Below, piece by piece: positions 29,460-42,420 of a DNA stretch of 64,000 bases. The notes under the pieces were generated by a model, which was not told the DNA's origin, ran no database searches, and worked only from the letters and a program-made list of their open reading frames with translations. A program made the position numbers and the translations under genes. Within the stretch, counting starts at the first letter, position 1; each line of letters starts with the position of its first letter. This DNA comes from Geosiphon pyriformis. Lineage: Eukaryota > Glomeromycota > Glomeromycetes > Archaeosporales > Geosiphonaceae. The stretch covers positions 373,356-437,355 of the forward strand of contig JAAOMT010000480.1 of the NCBI GenBank assembly GCA_016748015.1, in the 5' to 3' direction.

Positions 29460-31195
29460 TTGGTTGTTTGAACTGATTCTATTGTTGTTTACTTGGTATC
29501 AGTTTTGTGGTGTAAATTGATTTTGGGTAATCAATCTTCAAGCAGGTACTTGATAATGTTGTGTGGGTGGTTGTTGGTATTGCTGTTGGATTGGCTGTGG
29601 GGTGGGCTGATAATAATTATTTTAGTATTGGGGTCTTGGTGGATAGTAAGCCGGTGGTAGTGGTGGTTGGTAATAAGATTGTTGTGGCGAAGGGTAATGT
29701 TGATTATTCCTGTTTTGTTGGTCTCATTGTAGCTTTCTGCAATCTCTTTTCCAGTGGCCAGGGATTCCACAGTAATGGCAATTCTAAGGCTAGTTATTAG
29801 AAAGTGGTGCAAAGTTATTTTGATTTTGTCTTTGGGGTGGTTGATATCTTTGGGGTTGCTGTTGTTGTTGTTGGTTGGTGAAATAGTTTTCAACTTTCTT
29901 GGTTAATTGGTCAATTTTTTCTTCAGCTGCTGAGCTGGTTTCTCCAATAGCCAGATTAACAAGTTTGGTACGGTTGGCTTTTTTCATGGCCATTTCATAG
30001 TTTTTTGCCTGTTGAATAGCAGTAGCTAAATCTTCTGGTGCATGTGGGCAAACTTTCTTAATAAGTTTGTCTTTTAGTCCAGCAATAAATTGATCCAAGA
30101 TTTGTGCATTGGAGTAGTATTCATTGGTTTCTAATTGCCAAATTCTTCTAAGCAGTTTGTTGAATTTCCCAAGATAAGTCATAACTGATTTACTTGGTTC
30201 TTGCTTGATATTTCAGAACTGATTTTGAAGGGTGATAGAAGTGTTATTGTCAGTGAACTGTTCTAGAAAAGCAGTTTTGAATGCTTCCCAGTGTTCTGGT
30301 GAGGCTTCCAAGTTTTCAAATCATTCACCAGCTGTTCCTTGTAAGAAGTATGGAATTGCTTTTAACATTCTGGCAGCATTCCAACCATTTGCATCTCCTG
30401 CTTTTGAGATTTTGTCAAGCCATTTTTGAGGACTGGTTTCACTGTCTTCTCCTGTGAACTTAGGGATTTTTGTGATATATGTGGAGGCTATTTCTTTTTC
30501 ATTTTCTGAGTCTTCTGTTTTTTGTTCTGATTTGGTCTCTTCACTTCAATTTTTTGCTAAGTAGTCAATAAGGTTTGTGCTGGTTAATATTGGTTTTTTT
30601 TGTTGAATAGGGCTTTTGGGTAACTGAAAATCTTTTATTCTTGAAAACCGAATAAGTGGTGAGCTTGGTGTTTGTAGTTGAGCAAGTGAAGCTAGAAATG
30701 GTGTGATTAAGAGTGGTAATTTAAAGCTGGTTCCTTGTTCTGAAGTTTGTAAATATTTGGCAGTGGTTTTAGGTGTATTGGGAGTAGTTCTGAGTTTTTG
30801 TTTTCTTTTTCATTTTCTTTTTTCTGTTTCCGATTCAAAACTAAGAGAAAATTTCTGTTCTACTGGATAATTCTCTTTACAATACTGAATGATATTGAAA
30901 TTGAGTTCTTGGAAATATGTTTCAAGTGTTTAATTGTTAAAATCCTAAGTGTTTAGATGAGAGTGATGTACTAAGCTTTCATATAAGTTGTGTCTAACTT
31001 CTGAAATGTTGTAGTCTCTAAAAAGATAATTGTTGATGTGATTTTCAATGTACTGGTAAAGTGTTTTCTTAAATGTTTCAATTCTGTCTGGAATGTTAAA
31101 TCTCTGCTTGCAGTGGGTGTAGATTGACTGATAATACTCTAGAGTTCTTGAATCTGTTTAAGTTGCCACTTTTGAAGTTGTTGTTACTGTGTTAT
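29460..31195 (-). pseudogene. Element A gag (capsid/nucleocapsid)
   Basis: Retrotrans_gag-like core about 29790-30420 (KWLDKI, ATYF/PYFLQGTA, FKTAFLEQF, LDQFIAGLKDKLIKKV), a Gln-rich linker, and a CCHC zinc knuckle CHYCGIPGHWKRDC (near 29745-29790). The N-terminal part up to the primer-binding site is Lys/Gln-rich with stops. Confidence 0.8.
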
Positions 31196-31200
31196 TTTTG

Positions 31201-31213
31201 TGGGAGAGCACCA
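31201..31213 (-). promoter_or_regulatory. Element A primer-binding site
   Basis: Minus strand reads TGGTGCTCTCCCA starting 2 nt after the 5' LTR end, the usual place for a tRNA 3'-end (CCA) complement. The tRNA was not identified. Confidence 0.6.
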
Positions 31214-31215
31214 AA

Positions 31216-32194
31216 TGTTACCAGAGGTTTTTGGTCTTTTCTTAGCTCTTGTATGTTTATTGTAATGCTGTTAATTCATGACTATGGGAAGTGTTTAAAC
31301 CTCTGATAACTGAATTTATCTTCAAATTATCTCCTATAATTTGAACTGCTGGGCTTATAAGTAGAATGGCCAGTTCTGTGCCAGTTGTTTTGTGTAGTTA
31401 CGTTGTAGTAAACGTCAACTCTTTCCCAGAAATTGCTCGTTTGGAAGCTCACTAAAAATGTGTAGTTACTTTGCTGTAAAAGTCAACTCTTCTACAGAAA
31501 TCTTGTCTGTAGGCTACCCTAATGATTGTAATAAGAAAAGAAAAGAAAAATAAAAGAAATGTAAAAGATATAGGATTTTATCAAGGGAAATGTTTTCTAT
31601 CCAGGCCTGGAGTCACTAACAGTTTACTGAAATTGGTAGCTAATCAATTTCAAAACGTTAGTTGGGTTTTGGGGATTTTTTGAGTGCAATAATTAAAGAA
31701 TTTGGTTTTTCAAATTATTTGATATTTATTTCTTTTTGTGTATGTAGGAATAGTTCTAAGTGATAAATCTAAAGTAAGATACATTTTCTCAAAAAGAGAA
31801 GCTTTTCTTTTATATAACTTGTCATAACACTATTCTATGAACTTGAACTTTGCTTTTTTCTACAATTTTGCTGAACTAAAGATACATTTCGGCAAATTAC
31901 AAGTTATTTCTGCAAACTATTAGATATTTCGGTGAATTATCAATTATTTTGGCAAATTTCTACAAATTTCGGTGAACTTTTGAATATTACATATTTCAGG
32001 GTATTGCATGATTGATCATTGCACTTAGGTTATATTTGTGTTATGTACAAATTGAATTATTAATTAAATGATAATTTCGGACATTTTGCTAATGTAATAA
32101 GTAATAATTTGAAACAATAATATATGCTAATTAATGATAAGATTTATAAGGGTAATTTTATACTAAACAATATCTCTAATTTTGTCTGGTAACA
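31216..32194 (-). repeat. Element A 5' LTR
   Basis: Partner of 22397-23374 with the same 9-bp inverted ends. Confidence 0.95.
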
Positions 32195-35100
32195 CCATAC
32201 AAGCTCTTCTACTGTTTAATTTTGTATAATAGAAGGTCATAAAAATTTTTTCAAAGCAGAGAAAAGAAAACCTTACTCTGGTTCAAACTATCATGTACTT
32301 GATACTTATTTGTCAAGCCATAATTAATTATGATCCAATTGATTCTATTATTGTAAATGCTTCCAAAAAACCAGATAAACTGTTCATATATTTTGATTCA
32401 AATTAAACTGTTTCTCAAATAATACTATCTCAAAGAGTTATAAGTCTTCTACATGTTTGTAAGACCAACCAAAGTTTACAGTCTTTTTCCAAAGCATTTT
32501 TAACTACAGAGTTAATGGCAAAGATAAAAAATTGAGTAGTAGTTCTTTTTAGCACAGAAAAATTGTCATCACAAAAAACATCAAAATTACTACAGACCAA
32601 AGAAATTTTATCAGAAAGTAACTTAGAAAGAATTTTACAAGTAGTCTCAATTAGTGCAATTGGTTTAGTATTAATTAAAACTCCCTTCCACTTATATGGT
32701 TTAATAATCATTAACATTCAAGCTTCTCTCTATGGTTGAGACATAAATTTACATTTCAAATAAAAATTTAAAAGATTCAAAAGCATAATAAGTACTGAAT
32801 TATTATAATGTTTCCAAAGCTCATTTGTGATATTAGACAAATCTGCAGTTTTTTTATCAAGCAGGTTCTTGACCATATGCACTAAACCATTATAACTGAT
32901 AGCAAACATAACACCAAAAAAAGCATTATCATCAACATAAGCCAATGGCAGGTATTAACACTGTCACAAATTAGGAATACTGTCTAACATAACTCTTTTT
33001 TTTGTTTAACTCTTCATAATTAAATCAATCTTACTTTTGACATCAACTGAATCCAGAATCAATTCATCTTCAGAAACCAAATAATCTAATACTACCTTAT
33101 AAAAAAAATGCTTCAATATACCTAGATAATATGGCTTTTATTATTTGTAAAACTTTTCATCCATTTATTAATAGCAGATCTAATGCTTAGCTCCTTAGCT
33201 CTTAATAACTCAGCAAGTTTGGATGCATAATATGACTTCTTTATGTTAAACAGAGCAAAATACACATAAACAAAATTAGCACCAGAACTCATAAGATTCT
33301 GAATGATCAACATCTTGTTACTGTTCAAAAAAATCTAAAGAAATCCAAAAGTTCATCAGAAAAACAAACCTATCAACACAATTTTTATAAAAAACCTTTA
33401 CAATCCTTGAAACCAAAATTTTCAATTTATGAAACTTAAAAGATTCCTTAGTGAAAACACTATCAAAGTTTCTAAATTATTTTTTCTTGAATGTTCTATT
33501 AGCTAAAAAAATCACAATCTTGCAAATAGTATTCTATATTGCATCCAGATTTGAAAACTTCTTAAAAGTAGCAAATTTATTAGAGAACATTATAGTATTG
33601 GCTGCCATAGCATCCTTAAAAAAGTTTTATTTTACTTTATTAATATCTTTAATATTAAACTTCTAATAATTTTTATTAGTTATTTGTGCACAAAGTTTAA
33701 CTGTACATCTAACAAGCCTCTCAAGCCCACAGAAACAGAAACAGCTTGGTAATTAATATTAAAATATTTTCCAACATCTATTATGTTATGATCTACCATC
33801 ACATTAACCAAGTTCAAAAAAATAAAGGCATAATCAATTATTTTTGTGATACTTCTCAAATTCTTCTATGTTAATGTGTTTGCAGCTGCACTTTCAACCA
33901 GCAAATTAACCAATCCCAAACTGAGACACTTTTTAAAACTGGCACTTTTGCAAAATTCGTTTTTATTGAAATTTTTACTCAAAATTAAAAAAGAAGACTT
34001 ATTAACAGTCTTTGCAATCAAAAAGTTAATATCATCTACCTAAGAAAACTGAGCCAACAACAAAACACCAGTATACAACCCCAAAATCAAGACAAAAAAT
34101 TTATTCTTGAAATGCAACTTGACAGGCAACAGCCAGCCAGGAATCTCTAAAATCTTACATATATGTCTTGCTAAGACAATGTCTATAATGATCATAACAC
34201 CAAAACCCAAATAACTGGAATCCATACCAGAAGTAAATACTTGAACACTATCAAATTTGTTTTTAATTCATGGATGAATCTTCTTTTTAACTTGGTCTTG
34301 ATAACAACAGAAATTAAATTATTCATATCTTTGTGACAACAAATAATATCTTTCTGCTTGGCAAAATTGTTCATCTCTCTAATATTGCATATAATAATCT
34401 TTTATACTAAGTTATTTATTAAAAAAGATATTGAAAAAACACACCACCAGCCAAAACCAAACTATTAAAATAAGCTAATAAACTTAATACTGAAGCAGAA
34501 AGACTTTTCAACATATTTTTCAATTTAACTACAGCAAAGGAAACAAATGGATTCAAACTTACAGCAGTTTTATTATTAGTGGTCTCACTTAAGCCCTCTT
34601 ATATTACTATATAGCCCACTTGATTCTGTAACAGGAAGATTACTAGTAGCTAACATCTAAAACTAGACTGGAAAACTATTAACATAAGTAATTTCAATCT
34701 CTTAGCCAACTTACTAATTTGTTTTATAAGACTGGCAAAACTGCTTTCAATATTGACCAAACATATTTTTAATTCATTTACCAAAAAAAAAGGTTTATTA
34801 TTATTAATAGAGCCAGTACTAAAAAAAACCAAAAACACTACACAAAAAACCAGAATACTAGCAACTTGGGCTCAAGTTTTACCATCAAAAAACACTGGAT
34901 GGGCAATTGGTATTTACTTTCTCTTATATATGTTGACTAAACAAGCCTGGTTTTAAAAAGTTATCACATGCTTACTATAAGCACCAATATTTTTACCCAC
35001 AAAATACACACTAGAAACATGACTAAATTGTTTACACAAAACACAACATGCTAAAAAAAGACCAGTTCAATACAAATTCACACTTCTAAAAACCAGAATA

Positions 35101-36350
35101 GAACTAATAACAATTATTTTAAATGTTTTATCAGAAAAACAAACTATAATACATCTATCATGTACATATAAACTCGAATTATAACCAATAAAACAAGTTT
35201 TCTTATCATATAAACTCAATAAATCAAACAAATCATAAATTGTAATGCCAATTGGCAGAGTATACAACAAAGTCTGATGTTAATCTCTTAATACTTATGA
35301 TTATTTATTATTAACAGCCAAAGCCACATACACTAAATTCTTTCTTATAAATACTAACCACTTAGAAACAACTAAATTGGCTATATTTGCTAATTTAAAC
35401 TCAATAAAAATCTTTTGCCAAAGACTAATTAGCTGTAATTTGACTGAAACAATTTTACCAAATTTAGAAAAAACTGACTTTACTGCTGATTTAAGAAGAT
35501 TTACAGAAATTTTTTTAATAACTATTTTCTAATCTGTATGACTATTTGTCTTTTTTATATTATTATTAACCAAAATTTTTTTCTAATTGCTATTTCTCTA
35601 GTCTTATTCAAACTCAACTTTGATGTAAAAAAAAATCCAATAATTTCTGAAAATTTTAAGAGAGTAAAAACTCTTCTAAAACCATCTACATAATAGAAAA
35701 TTTTTTTTATACACAACAATTTATTACTGAAAGTTTTACCAAACACCACAGAAAAATTGATATCTAATGTGATCCAAGCACCAGAATTTGCTTGGAACTA
35801 TCAAACTTAAGTAATAAAAGCATTAGCATATTATTATCATCACTCAAATTAGCAAACAAAGAAGCTTTTGGCAGCTGGCTCAACAGTATGTTTGAGTGCA
35901 TGTTTTCTATGGTATAATATTGTTTATGGTCTTGTCAACTACCAAATTATTTGAATTAACATAGCTTATTTCTTTAGTAACCATGTTTTTTATGTTCTTA
36001 ATATCCAACAGACTGCTAATACTACTAATCTTGCTGTTAATATTACTATCCCAAGACATTACAGGTTTCTTATCAGTACCAACTACACTCTTAAAACTCA
36101 AAAAACCAGCAAATAAATTGATTATACTGATATTTATGACAGATTTCTTTGGCTTTTTATAAGACATACTATGAGAATATACACTCTTTACACAATTTTT
36201 TTTTGCATTTAGCCAGATTCCCAATCCAGCTAAAACCAAATCAAAACCACCAGCAGACAATTCTACCAGTTTTATCATGACAAAAAAGAATATATTAGAA
36301 GAAATAACTTAAGGAAACAAAGGGAAGAGAAAAAAAAAAAGCAATTTCTC
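32195..36350 (-). mobile_element. LINE 2, 5' part (ORF1, endonuclease, RT start), degenerate
   Basis: Continues LINE 2 across the element A insertion. RT start 32430-32717 (KPYKWKGVLINTKPIALIET matches LINE 1 at about 16195-16250), linker 33122-33328, endonuclease start 34192-34374 (KQKDIICCHKDMNN matches LINE 1 ORF2), ORF1 about 34480-36278. CCAT at 32195-32198 is the target-site copy. The 5' edge is placed only roughly, near 36300-36360. Heavily mutated; without element A the LINE is about 6.7 kb, so it was close to full length. Confidence 0.78.
34400..36278 (-). pseudogene. LINE 2 ORF1 remnant
   Basis: Readable stretches 35907-36278 (starting MIKLVELSAGGFDLVL), 35555-35749, 35067-35270 (LYTLPIGITIYDLFDLL, matching LINE 1 LLFTLPVGTTVHNL) and 34650-34838. 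The shared TLPxGxT segment supports homology in the middle of ORF1; the N-terminal parts differ more. No function remains. Confidence 0.6.
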
Positions 36351-38340
36351 TAAAAAATTTTTTTATTCTCATTATAGTTAGGGAATTAATAAGAAAAAGA
36401 ATTTATTTAATTTATAAAAATTTTATACATATTATTGAATACCAAAAAATTAATATAAAACTTTATTATTTACTTTGCTTATAAATATTATTTTAAAATT
36501 TTTTTAAATAAAACTAATAAAAAACATATATTATTAATTTTATATTAACTATAAAGTAAAATATTATTATAAAAATGTTTTTTTGGTATATTAATTATTA
36601 TTACTTTCAGTTTAATTCTAATTAGTCTTTTGTAAATTTTTTAATTTTGGTTATATTATTATTATTATTATTATAAAATTTTTTATTAATATTGTAATGT
36701 AAACTTTTTTTAAATTTTAATTATTATTGTATATTTTATGTGTTTTTTTTAAAAACTAATTTAAAATTTATATATTATTATTAAGATTTTTTTAAAACTA
36801 TTTTTACAATTACTTGAAGTATTTTTTTAAAAATTTAGTTAATAAATAATAGTTTTATTTAATAGATAAATACAAATAATTTTTTTTAATAAATTTATAA
36901 TAATAATTTAGTTTTTAATATTATTTTTTAATTGTAATAATATATAATAATTTGTTATAAAATTAAATTAAGCTTTTTATACTATTTTAATTTTTTAATA
37001 ATATTAATTTTTTATAAACTAAATTAGATTTAATTTGTTGTAAAAATTGTAAATAATTGGTTATTTTAAATTAAAATATAATTTTTTTAAAAGTTTTTTA
37101 AGAAGTTTTATAAATATTTACTTTTAAAATTAATTATTTGTATTTAATTACTTTATATGTTAAAAAAATATTTTTATTAAGTGTTTAATTATTTTTAAAG
37201 ATAAATTTTGAACTTAAATTATGTTTTTAATAGTATTTTAAATAAAAATAAACAATTAAACTTTATTTAAATTGCAAATTTTTTTTTATTTGTTTTTTTT
37301 GATGGTTTTAAAATTAAATATAATAAAATATAACTTAAAACTTTTTTTTAATTAAGTTAATTTAATATTTTTAAAATTAAATATATATTTTTTTTTACAG
37401 TTTTTTCTTATTTTTCTACTTTTTTTTAGTTTTAATTTTTGGTTTTAATATAATTTTAAATACCTTTTTTAAAAAAATTGTTAATATACTGCTTGTAAAC
37501 TTTGCTATTTTTTCTTTGATTGTTTTTAAATTGGGTTTTTTTGAAGTTAAATTGTCTAAACTTTTAGTTTTTTAACAATATAATATTAAAACTTGGTAAA
37601 TTGTTTTCTAAAAACAAACTATATGTATTTACTTCTTAATAACTAATTTAATTTAAAATATTGCTATGTATAATATAAAAAAAATAATCTTATTAAACAA
37701 AAATATATTATAAAATAGCACAAAAATATAAACAATCTGGTTTTTATTGTTATTAAAATAAAATTAAAAAATAAAATTAGATTTTAAATCAAAAACAAAT
37801 TTATTGATAAAAAAGTTTTTACTTTTAGAATTTTAATTATTTAAATTTTAATATCATAATTATTATAAATAATAATTTAATTTATTATATTTATAAAATA
37901 TTTTACAATTAAATTTCTATTTAAAAACAAACTTTTTGTTTTAATTTTGAAGTTTTATATTAATATTTTATTAATAATATATTTGATTTAAGCTAAAAAA
38001 ATTAATTTATAAATTAATTTTTTTTTGTAATTTTAAATAATAATTTTAATAAAAATTGTTTTAAAAAGTGTACTAATTTCAAAAAAAACTTGAATTTTGG
38101 TTTGATTAAATTTTTAATTAGTTTTATGATTAAAATAATTATCTAATTTAATTTATAAAAGATTAAATTATATTTTTATTTTGTTTTTACTTATTAATAT
38201 TAATTACAAATTGTTTTAATTTTGGTTGGTTTAAGTGGTTTTTTAAATAAATAAATAAATATTTTATAAAAACAAATAAATAAAAATACAATTTTAAGAA
38301 TATTAATAATACCAAATAAAATTTTAATTATTTATTAAAT
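36351..38340. other. 2-kb spacer of almost pure A/T
   Basis: Dominated by A, T and homopolymer tracts. No ORF above noise, no RNA gene, and no detectable match to the neighbouring elements by eye. The extreme composition may reflect old sequence fully eroded by C-to-T change. Confidence 0.6.
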
Positions 38341-38393
38341 GTTTAATAAGTGAAGCCTAACTGCTATCTAATACATAAAACCAAATTAAGTGG
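38341..38393 (-). mobile_element. Short 3'-end fragment of a LINE
   Basis: The reverse complement carries the LINE 1 terminal sequence (cttattaaac preceded by a ggcttc/ggacctc-like segment). It abuts LTR B directly, so it is probably a LINE tail cut off by that insertion or a 5'-truncated copy. Confidence 0.5.
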
Positions 38394-39253
38394 TATTACT
38401 TATAGAAAAAAACATACAAAAAAATAATAGAAAAAACAGATAAACCAATAAGAAAATAGTAGCTAATACATAAGCATATTGCTTAGCAATGTAGAGTATT
38501 GTCAAAAATTATAGCACATTGCTCAACAATATGAAACAATATTAAAAAATTATGATACATTGCTCAGCAATGTGAGTATTGCTTAAGAAATTATAATACA
38601 TTGTTCGAGAATGTGAGTGATTTCATAAAACTCAAATTATGTATATATAGCAAGAGTATTAAAAGCAAAAAAAACAAAATTAATACCAAGATCTCCTGGT
38701 TAAAACATCTTAGTTAAAATCATCAATATTAATAAATAATTATTTACTATCTAAATTACTCTTCTTATTATCAACACTTTATGTTGATAGTATTTAATAC
38801 TTGATCACACTAAAACAATAGCTCTTGATTATGACTATTGACAGAATACTAATTTTTTTTTGTCTTGGCTTATTTCTTTATTTTTTATTTTTTATTTTAT
38901 TTTATTTTCTTTTGTTTTGTTATTATCTACTAATTGATTAAAAATTAAACACATGGAGTTATCAATATTAAAGTGACTAATAAAAGACTCAGAAATAAGG
39001 GTAGAACACTCAAAAATTGAGAATAGCTTACCAAAAAAATTACTGGCCATTACACTAAGAAAGAAATTTAACAAAATTGCAATTCCAAAAAGTGACAAAT
39101 AAAACAACATTTGAATTTCTGTCTATTATACAAAAAACTCAACCAAAGTCTTCAGATTACAAAACCTTCAGATAATACCAATCATATCAGCTATTAAGCA
39201 CCAAGTTACAGATTTGTTATTTGATTAGAGACTCCAAATAATTACTTGTAACA
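38394..39253 (+). repeat. Element B 5' LTR
   Basis: Begins TATTACTTATAG (family start TGTTACTTATAG with G-to-A) and ends TTGTAACA. Contains a degenerate direct repeat built on the palindrome CATTGCTnAGCAATG at about 38475-38620 and a TATATATAG box at 38643-38651. Similar, inverted, to 42764-43592. Confidence 0.85.
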
Positions 39254-39272
39254 TTTGGTGCTTTCTGTAAGG
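39254..39272 (+). promoter_or_regulatory. Element B primer-binding site
   Basis: TTTGGTGCTTTCTGTAAGG directly after the LTR; TGG starts 2 nt in, as in element A. Elements C and D have close variants (TTTGGTGCTTCC, TTTGGTACTCCC). Confidence 0.55.
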
Positions 39273-41190
39273 TATAATCCAACAAAAAACCAGCACCAAC
39301 AGCAACTATTTGAAACAGTGACAGAATTAGAAGAAATAAAGACAAACTACTTGGAATTTGCAAAATCTTTATTCCAGTATTACAAAGAGCATCTTGGATT
39401 GACAAATAATAATTGGCCAGCAGAATTAGCTTTTAATTGTTATGTTAATAAAAGAATTGTGTATTATTTGGAAAATCAAGGAGATTTAGAATCTGCCTTC
39501 AACAATTTCTTTAGTAAACTACTCCAAAACATCACACTGCTACAGAATTATTTATTTGCACCACTAATTACAAAAATAAACAGAGAAATTGAAAAATACA
39601 CTAAACAAAAATTCTCCGTTACTTTTGCTAACAAAAAAAAAGGAAGATTGCAAACACCAGCAGAAATCCCAAAGCAAATACAATTATCTACTTAGAAGAA
39701 ACAAAGAGTTAATTTATCTGCTAATCCATTATATTATTACATACTTGAAAGCATTATTAATATAACATCAATAGACATATTCACAGCAAATGTAACAACA
39801 CCACTAAACAGAAGAAAACAGAGTTATTAGGAACATATGACAATTATTTTGAGAGATTTAAATCATGATCCTCAATGCCATCAGAAGTTTGATTACCACC
39901 AGCACAACCAAATTTTGAAGCCACTAATTTTTGGAAAATAACCAACTCTGAGGAAGAGGAAGATAGCAATCAGAAAATTAATAATTAAAATCCAATTTCA
40001 AAAAACCCAGAAATACAAACCATAATTGTTCTAACTTTGTGAAATTAGAACAATCTAAACACTGCTTCTATTATTCCCCAAAACTTAACTTCAGTAATCA
40101 TAATCAATCTACCACCAGTTCCACCAATCACTGAACAGCAACAACAACAACCACCACTACCAGCTTAGCAACAACCTTAACAACAACCACAACCATAACA
40201 ATAACTATTACTATTAGTACTAATGACTTATAATTCAATTGCCAAACTTGAAAAATTTACTGGCAAAGAAGATGATATCCAAGTATGGCTCAATGATGTG
40301 AAAAAAGTCATTGCAGCCAATAAATAGAATGATACTAAAGCATTGCAAGCCATTTCATATTTTTTTTAAGATATTATTGACTTGTGATATCAAAGCTTGG
40401 CCAATAAACCCCAAGATTTTAACATGTTTAAACTGGAATTTTTAAGATACTTTAGTAACAATAACAGCATTAACCACTTAGCCAATACTTTTATTATTAT
40501 TAAACAAGAAGATATTAAAGCCATCACCACCTATCTGAGATGCTTTCACCAAACTTTGTGCCAAAACCAAGCAATTAACACAGCCTACTTCACAGAACTG
40601 CAGATTCTGAACCAGTTTATTCGTGGTCTACACAGTAGCATTCTACAATGCATATGTCCATTACATCCAAGCAATCTTTAAGTCACTATTACTCATGCCA
40701 AAGACTTTAAATCAACTGAATTCGAAGCCAACCATGTCCAAGCTATAAATCTAGTGATGAATAAATCATCTGAATTGGATTTCAAATTAAAACAGTTTAA
40801 TAATTTAATCAACCAGAAATTAGAAGGATACTTAGTTAACAATTAGGCCATTTATCAACCTTGACAATAATGCAATAATCAAAGAAACTCAAATTGTTTC
40901 CAAAATCAGTTGTGTTTTTTATTGTCAACCAATTAATCATGACAGCCAGAAATGCATATCTGCCACAATTGTGGTAAACAAGATTATATCAAAATTAACT
41001 GCCATTATAATGATAACTCATAATCAAAAAATCAATATTGAAATCCTGATTGCCAGTTTTAAACTCTGAACTATTCTCCAAATCAAGATCAATATCAATT
41101 CTATTACTTATAAATAACACAACAACCAATATACTTACCTTTAGTATATTAAACTCCAGCACTTGTAATATATTAACCATAGTCACAAAT
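39255..41190 (+). pseudogene. Element B gag
   Basis: N-terminal block 39255-39695 (TELEEIKTNYLEFAKSLFQ) is shared with C and D. Capsid block 40397-40681 (NKPQDFNMFKLEFLRYF, LNQFIRGLHSSIL). Degenerate zinc knuckle CHNCGKQDYIKINC near 40966-41010, where the His is Tyr. The Gln/Pro-rich middle is eroded by stops. Confidence 0.75.
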
Positions 41191-41439
41191 CATCTATTAA
41201 TCTCAACAACTTCAAATGCCACCACTAATTCCAGCTCAGATGACACCTGGAAACCAATAGCCAAAAATAACCCAAAACTGGAGATCAGCAATGGTTGTTT
41301 ATTAGCTGATTTCAAGCTCCTCAAACCAACTATCAGAATCACACCAGCATAATTCAAGAACTGGATACACCCAAAATCTGAATTCTCAGAACTATTTAAG
41401 TCTCCTAATTAACTCAAAAGATGTCTTATCCAACAAACC

Positions 41440-41940
41440 AAAGTTCAACTAAAAGCAGTCACTTACTAACAACATTTTATTAGCAACTGTTACTAACAAT
41501 AACTTATTAGCCACTATTTTTTTCTTTAAATTCAAAGAACTGACAGTAAAACTCTTATTTAGTAGAACTGCCCTAAATACAAAGCCTATCACAACAATGT
41601 ATATAGATGTCAAAGTTGATGGCCATCTTATCAAACTAATTTTAAACAATAACTCGGCAAGCAACATTATTACACATCAATTTATAGACCAATTAGGCTA
41701 CTAAGTTGATTATGCTGTCAACACCAGAATAATAACTGCTGATAAAGCAACAAAAACCCCAATTGGCAAGATTGATAACTTCCTATTTGAAATCAACAAT
41801 ATTACCACTGCAATCAAAATATTAGTAATAGAAGCCACCCAATACCAAGCTCTCATTGGTAATGACTGGCTGTCCAAAACCAATGCCATGTTCAATTAAA
41901 ACACTCAAAAACTTCAATTAACATTCAATAATCAATATAT
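41440..41940 (+). pseudogene. Element B protease with lost active-site Asp
   Basis: Aligns with the element D protease (MYIDVKVDGHLIKLIL, HQFIDQLGY, IGKIDNFLFEINN), but the D-N-G-S active site reads N-N-N-S, so the catalytic Asp is Asn (G-to-A). Inactive by sequence. Confidence 0.75.
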
Positions 41941-42181
41941 TTAAGTACCAGCAATTTGTGGTCATTTCAAGACTACCATCATACCAGTATCATTAATAGA
42001 ATTCGAGAAAAAAGAGAAAAAACCTATTTGGAAAGCCTACCAAGTCTTGTGGGCTAACACTGACCACAATAAATTATCATTAATACTTTTTTGGAATGAT
42101 AAAAAAAAAGAAAAAGAAGAAGACAAATTACAAAAAGATATTACCACCAGTAAAATTACTAGTGATTGAGAAAAATCATAT

Positions 42182-42415
42182 TTGACTAACACCAAACCAG
42201 AGCCACCATATATTTTATTTAAGTGCAAGGACTGTAAGAAAAAGCTGTCTTCTATGGAAGTCTGGATTGTATCTGACAAAAATTACTGGACATATATACA
42301 CTATTACTACAAGCCATGCCATTATAAATGCTATGACTACTCAAAAAAACAAAGAAAATATGACAACAAATTATGTTTCACTTATGAGAAAACTCTACTT
42401 GATAAAAAAATGTGA
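42182..42415 (+). pseudogene. Element B Cys-rich domain
   Basis: CKDCKKKLSS then YYKPCHYKC and LCFTYEKTL, the same layout as in A and D (C-x2-C-x-K-K-L-S, YCKxCY, CLxCG with some Cys lost). The element stops just after it. Confidence 0.6.
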
Positions 42416-42420
42416 AATAA

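Larger units (their letters stand above)
22397..32194 (-). mobile_element. Element A: complete Ty3-like LTR retrotransposon with dUTPase, inserted in LINE 2
   Basis: Two LTRs of 978/979 bp in the same orientation with ends TGTTACCAG and CTGGTAACA, a primer-binding site next to the right LTR, and a polypurine tract next to the left LTR; transcription therefore runs right to left. Coding order on the minus strand: gag, zinc knuckle, protease, Cys-rich domain, zinc ribbon, dUTPase, RT, RNase H, integrase, ORF3. RT before integrase is Ty3/gypsy order. Many stops and at least two frame changes mean it is not autonomous. Confidence 0.93.
38394..42420 (+). mobile_element. Element B: 5' half of an LTR retrotransposon (second family)
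   Basis: 5' LTR, primer-binding site, gag, zinc knuckle, protease and Cys-rich domain on the plus strand, then sequence similarity stops near 42,420 before any dUTPase or RT. No 3' LTR of the same orientation follows; next comes an inverted LTR (element E). Many stops throughout. A truncated or rearranged copy. Confidence 0.75.

Noticed and set aside
29531-29893. Minus-strand ORF rich in Asn/His/Ile in element A
   Set aside because: Out-of-frame shadow of the Gln/Pro-rich gag linker and zinc knuckle.
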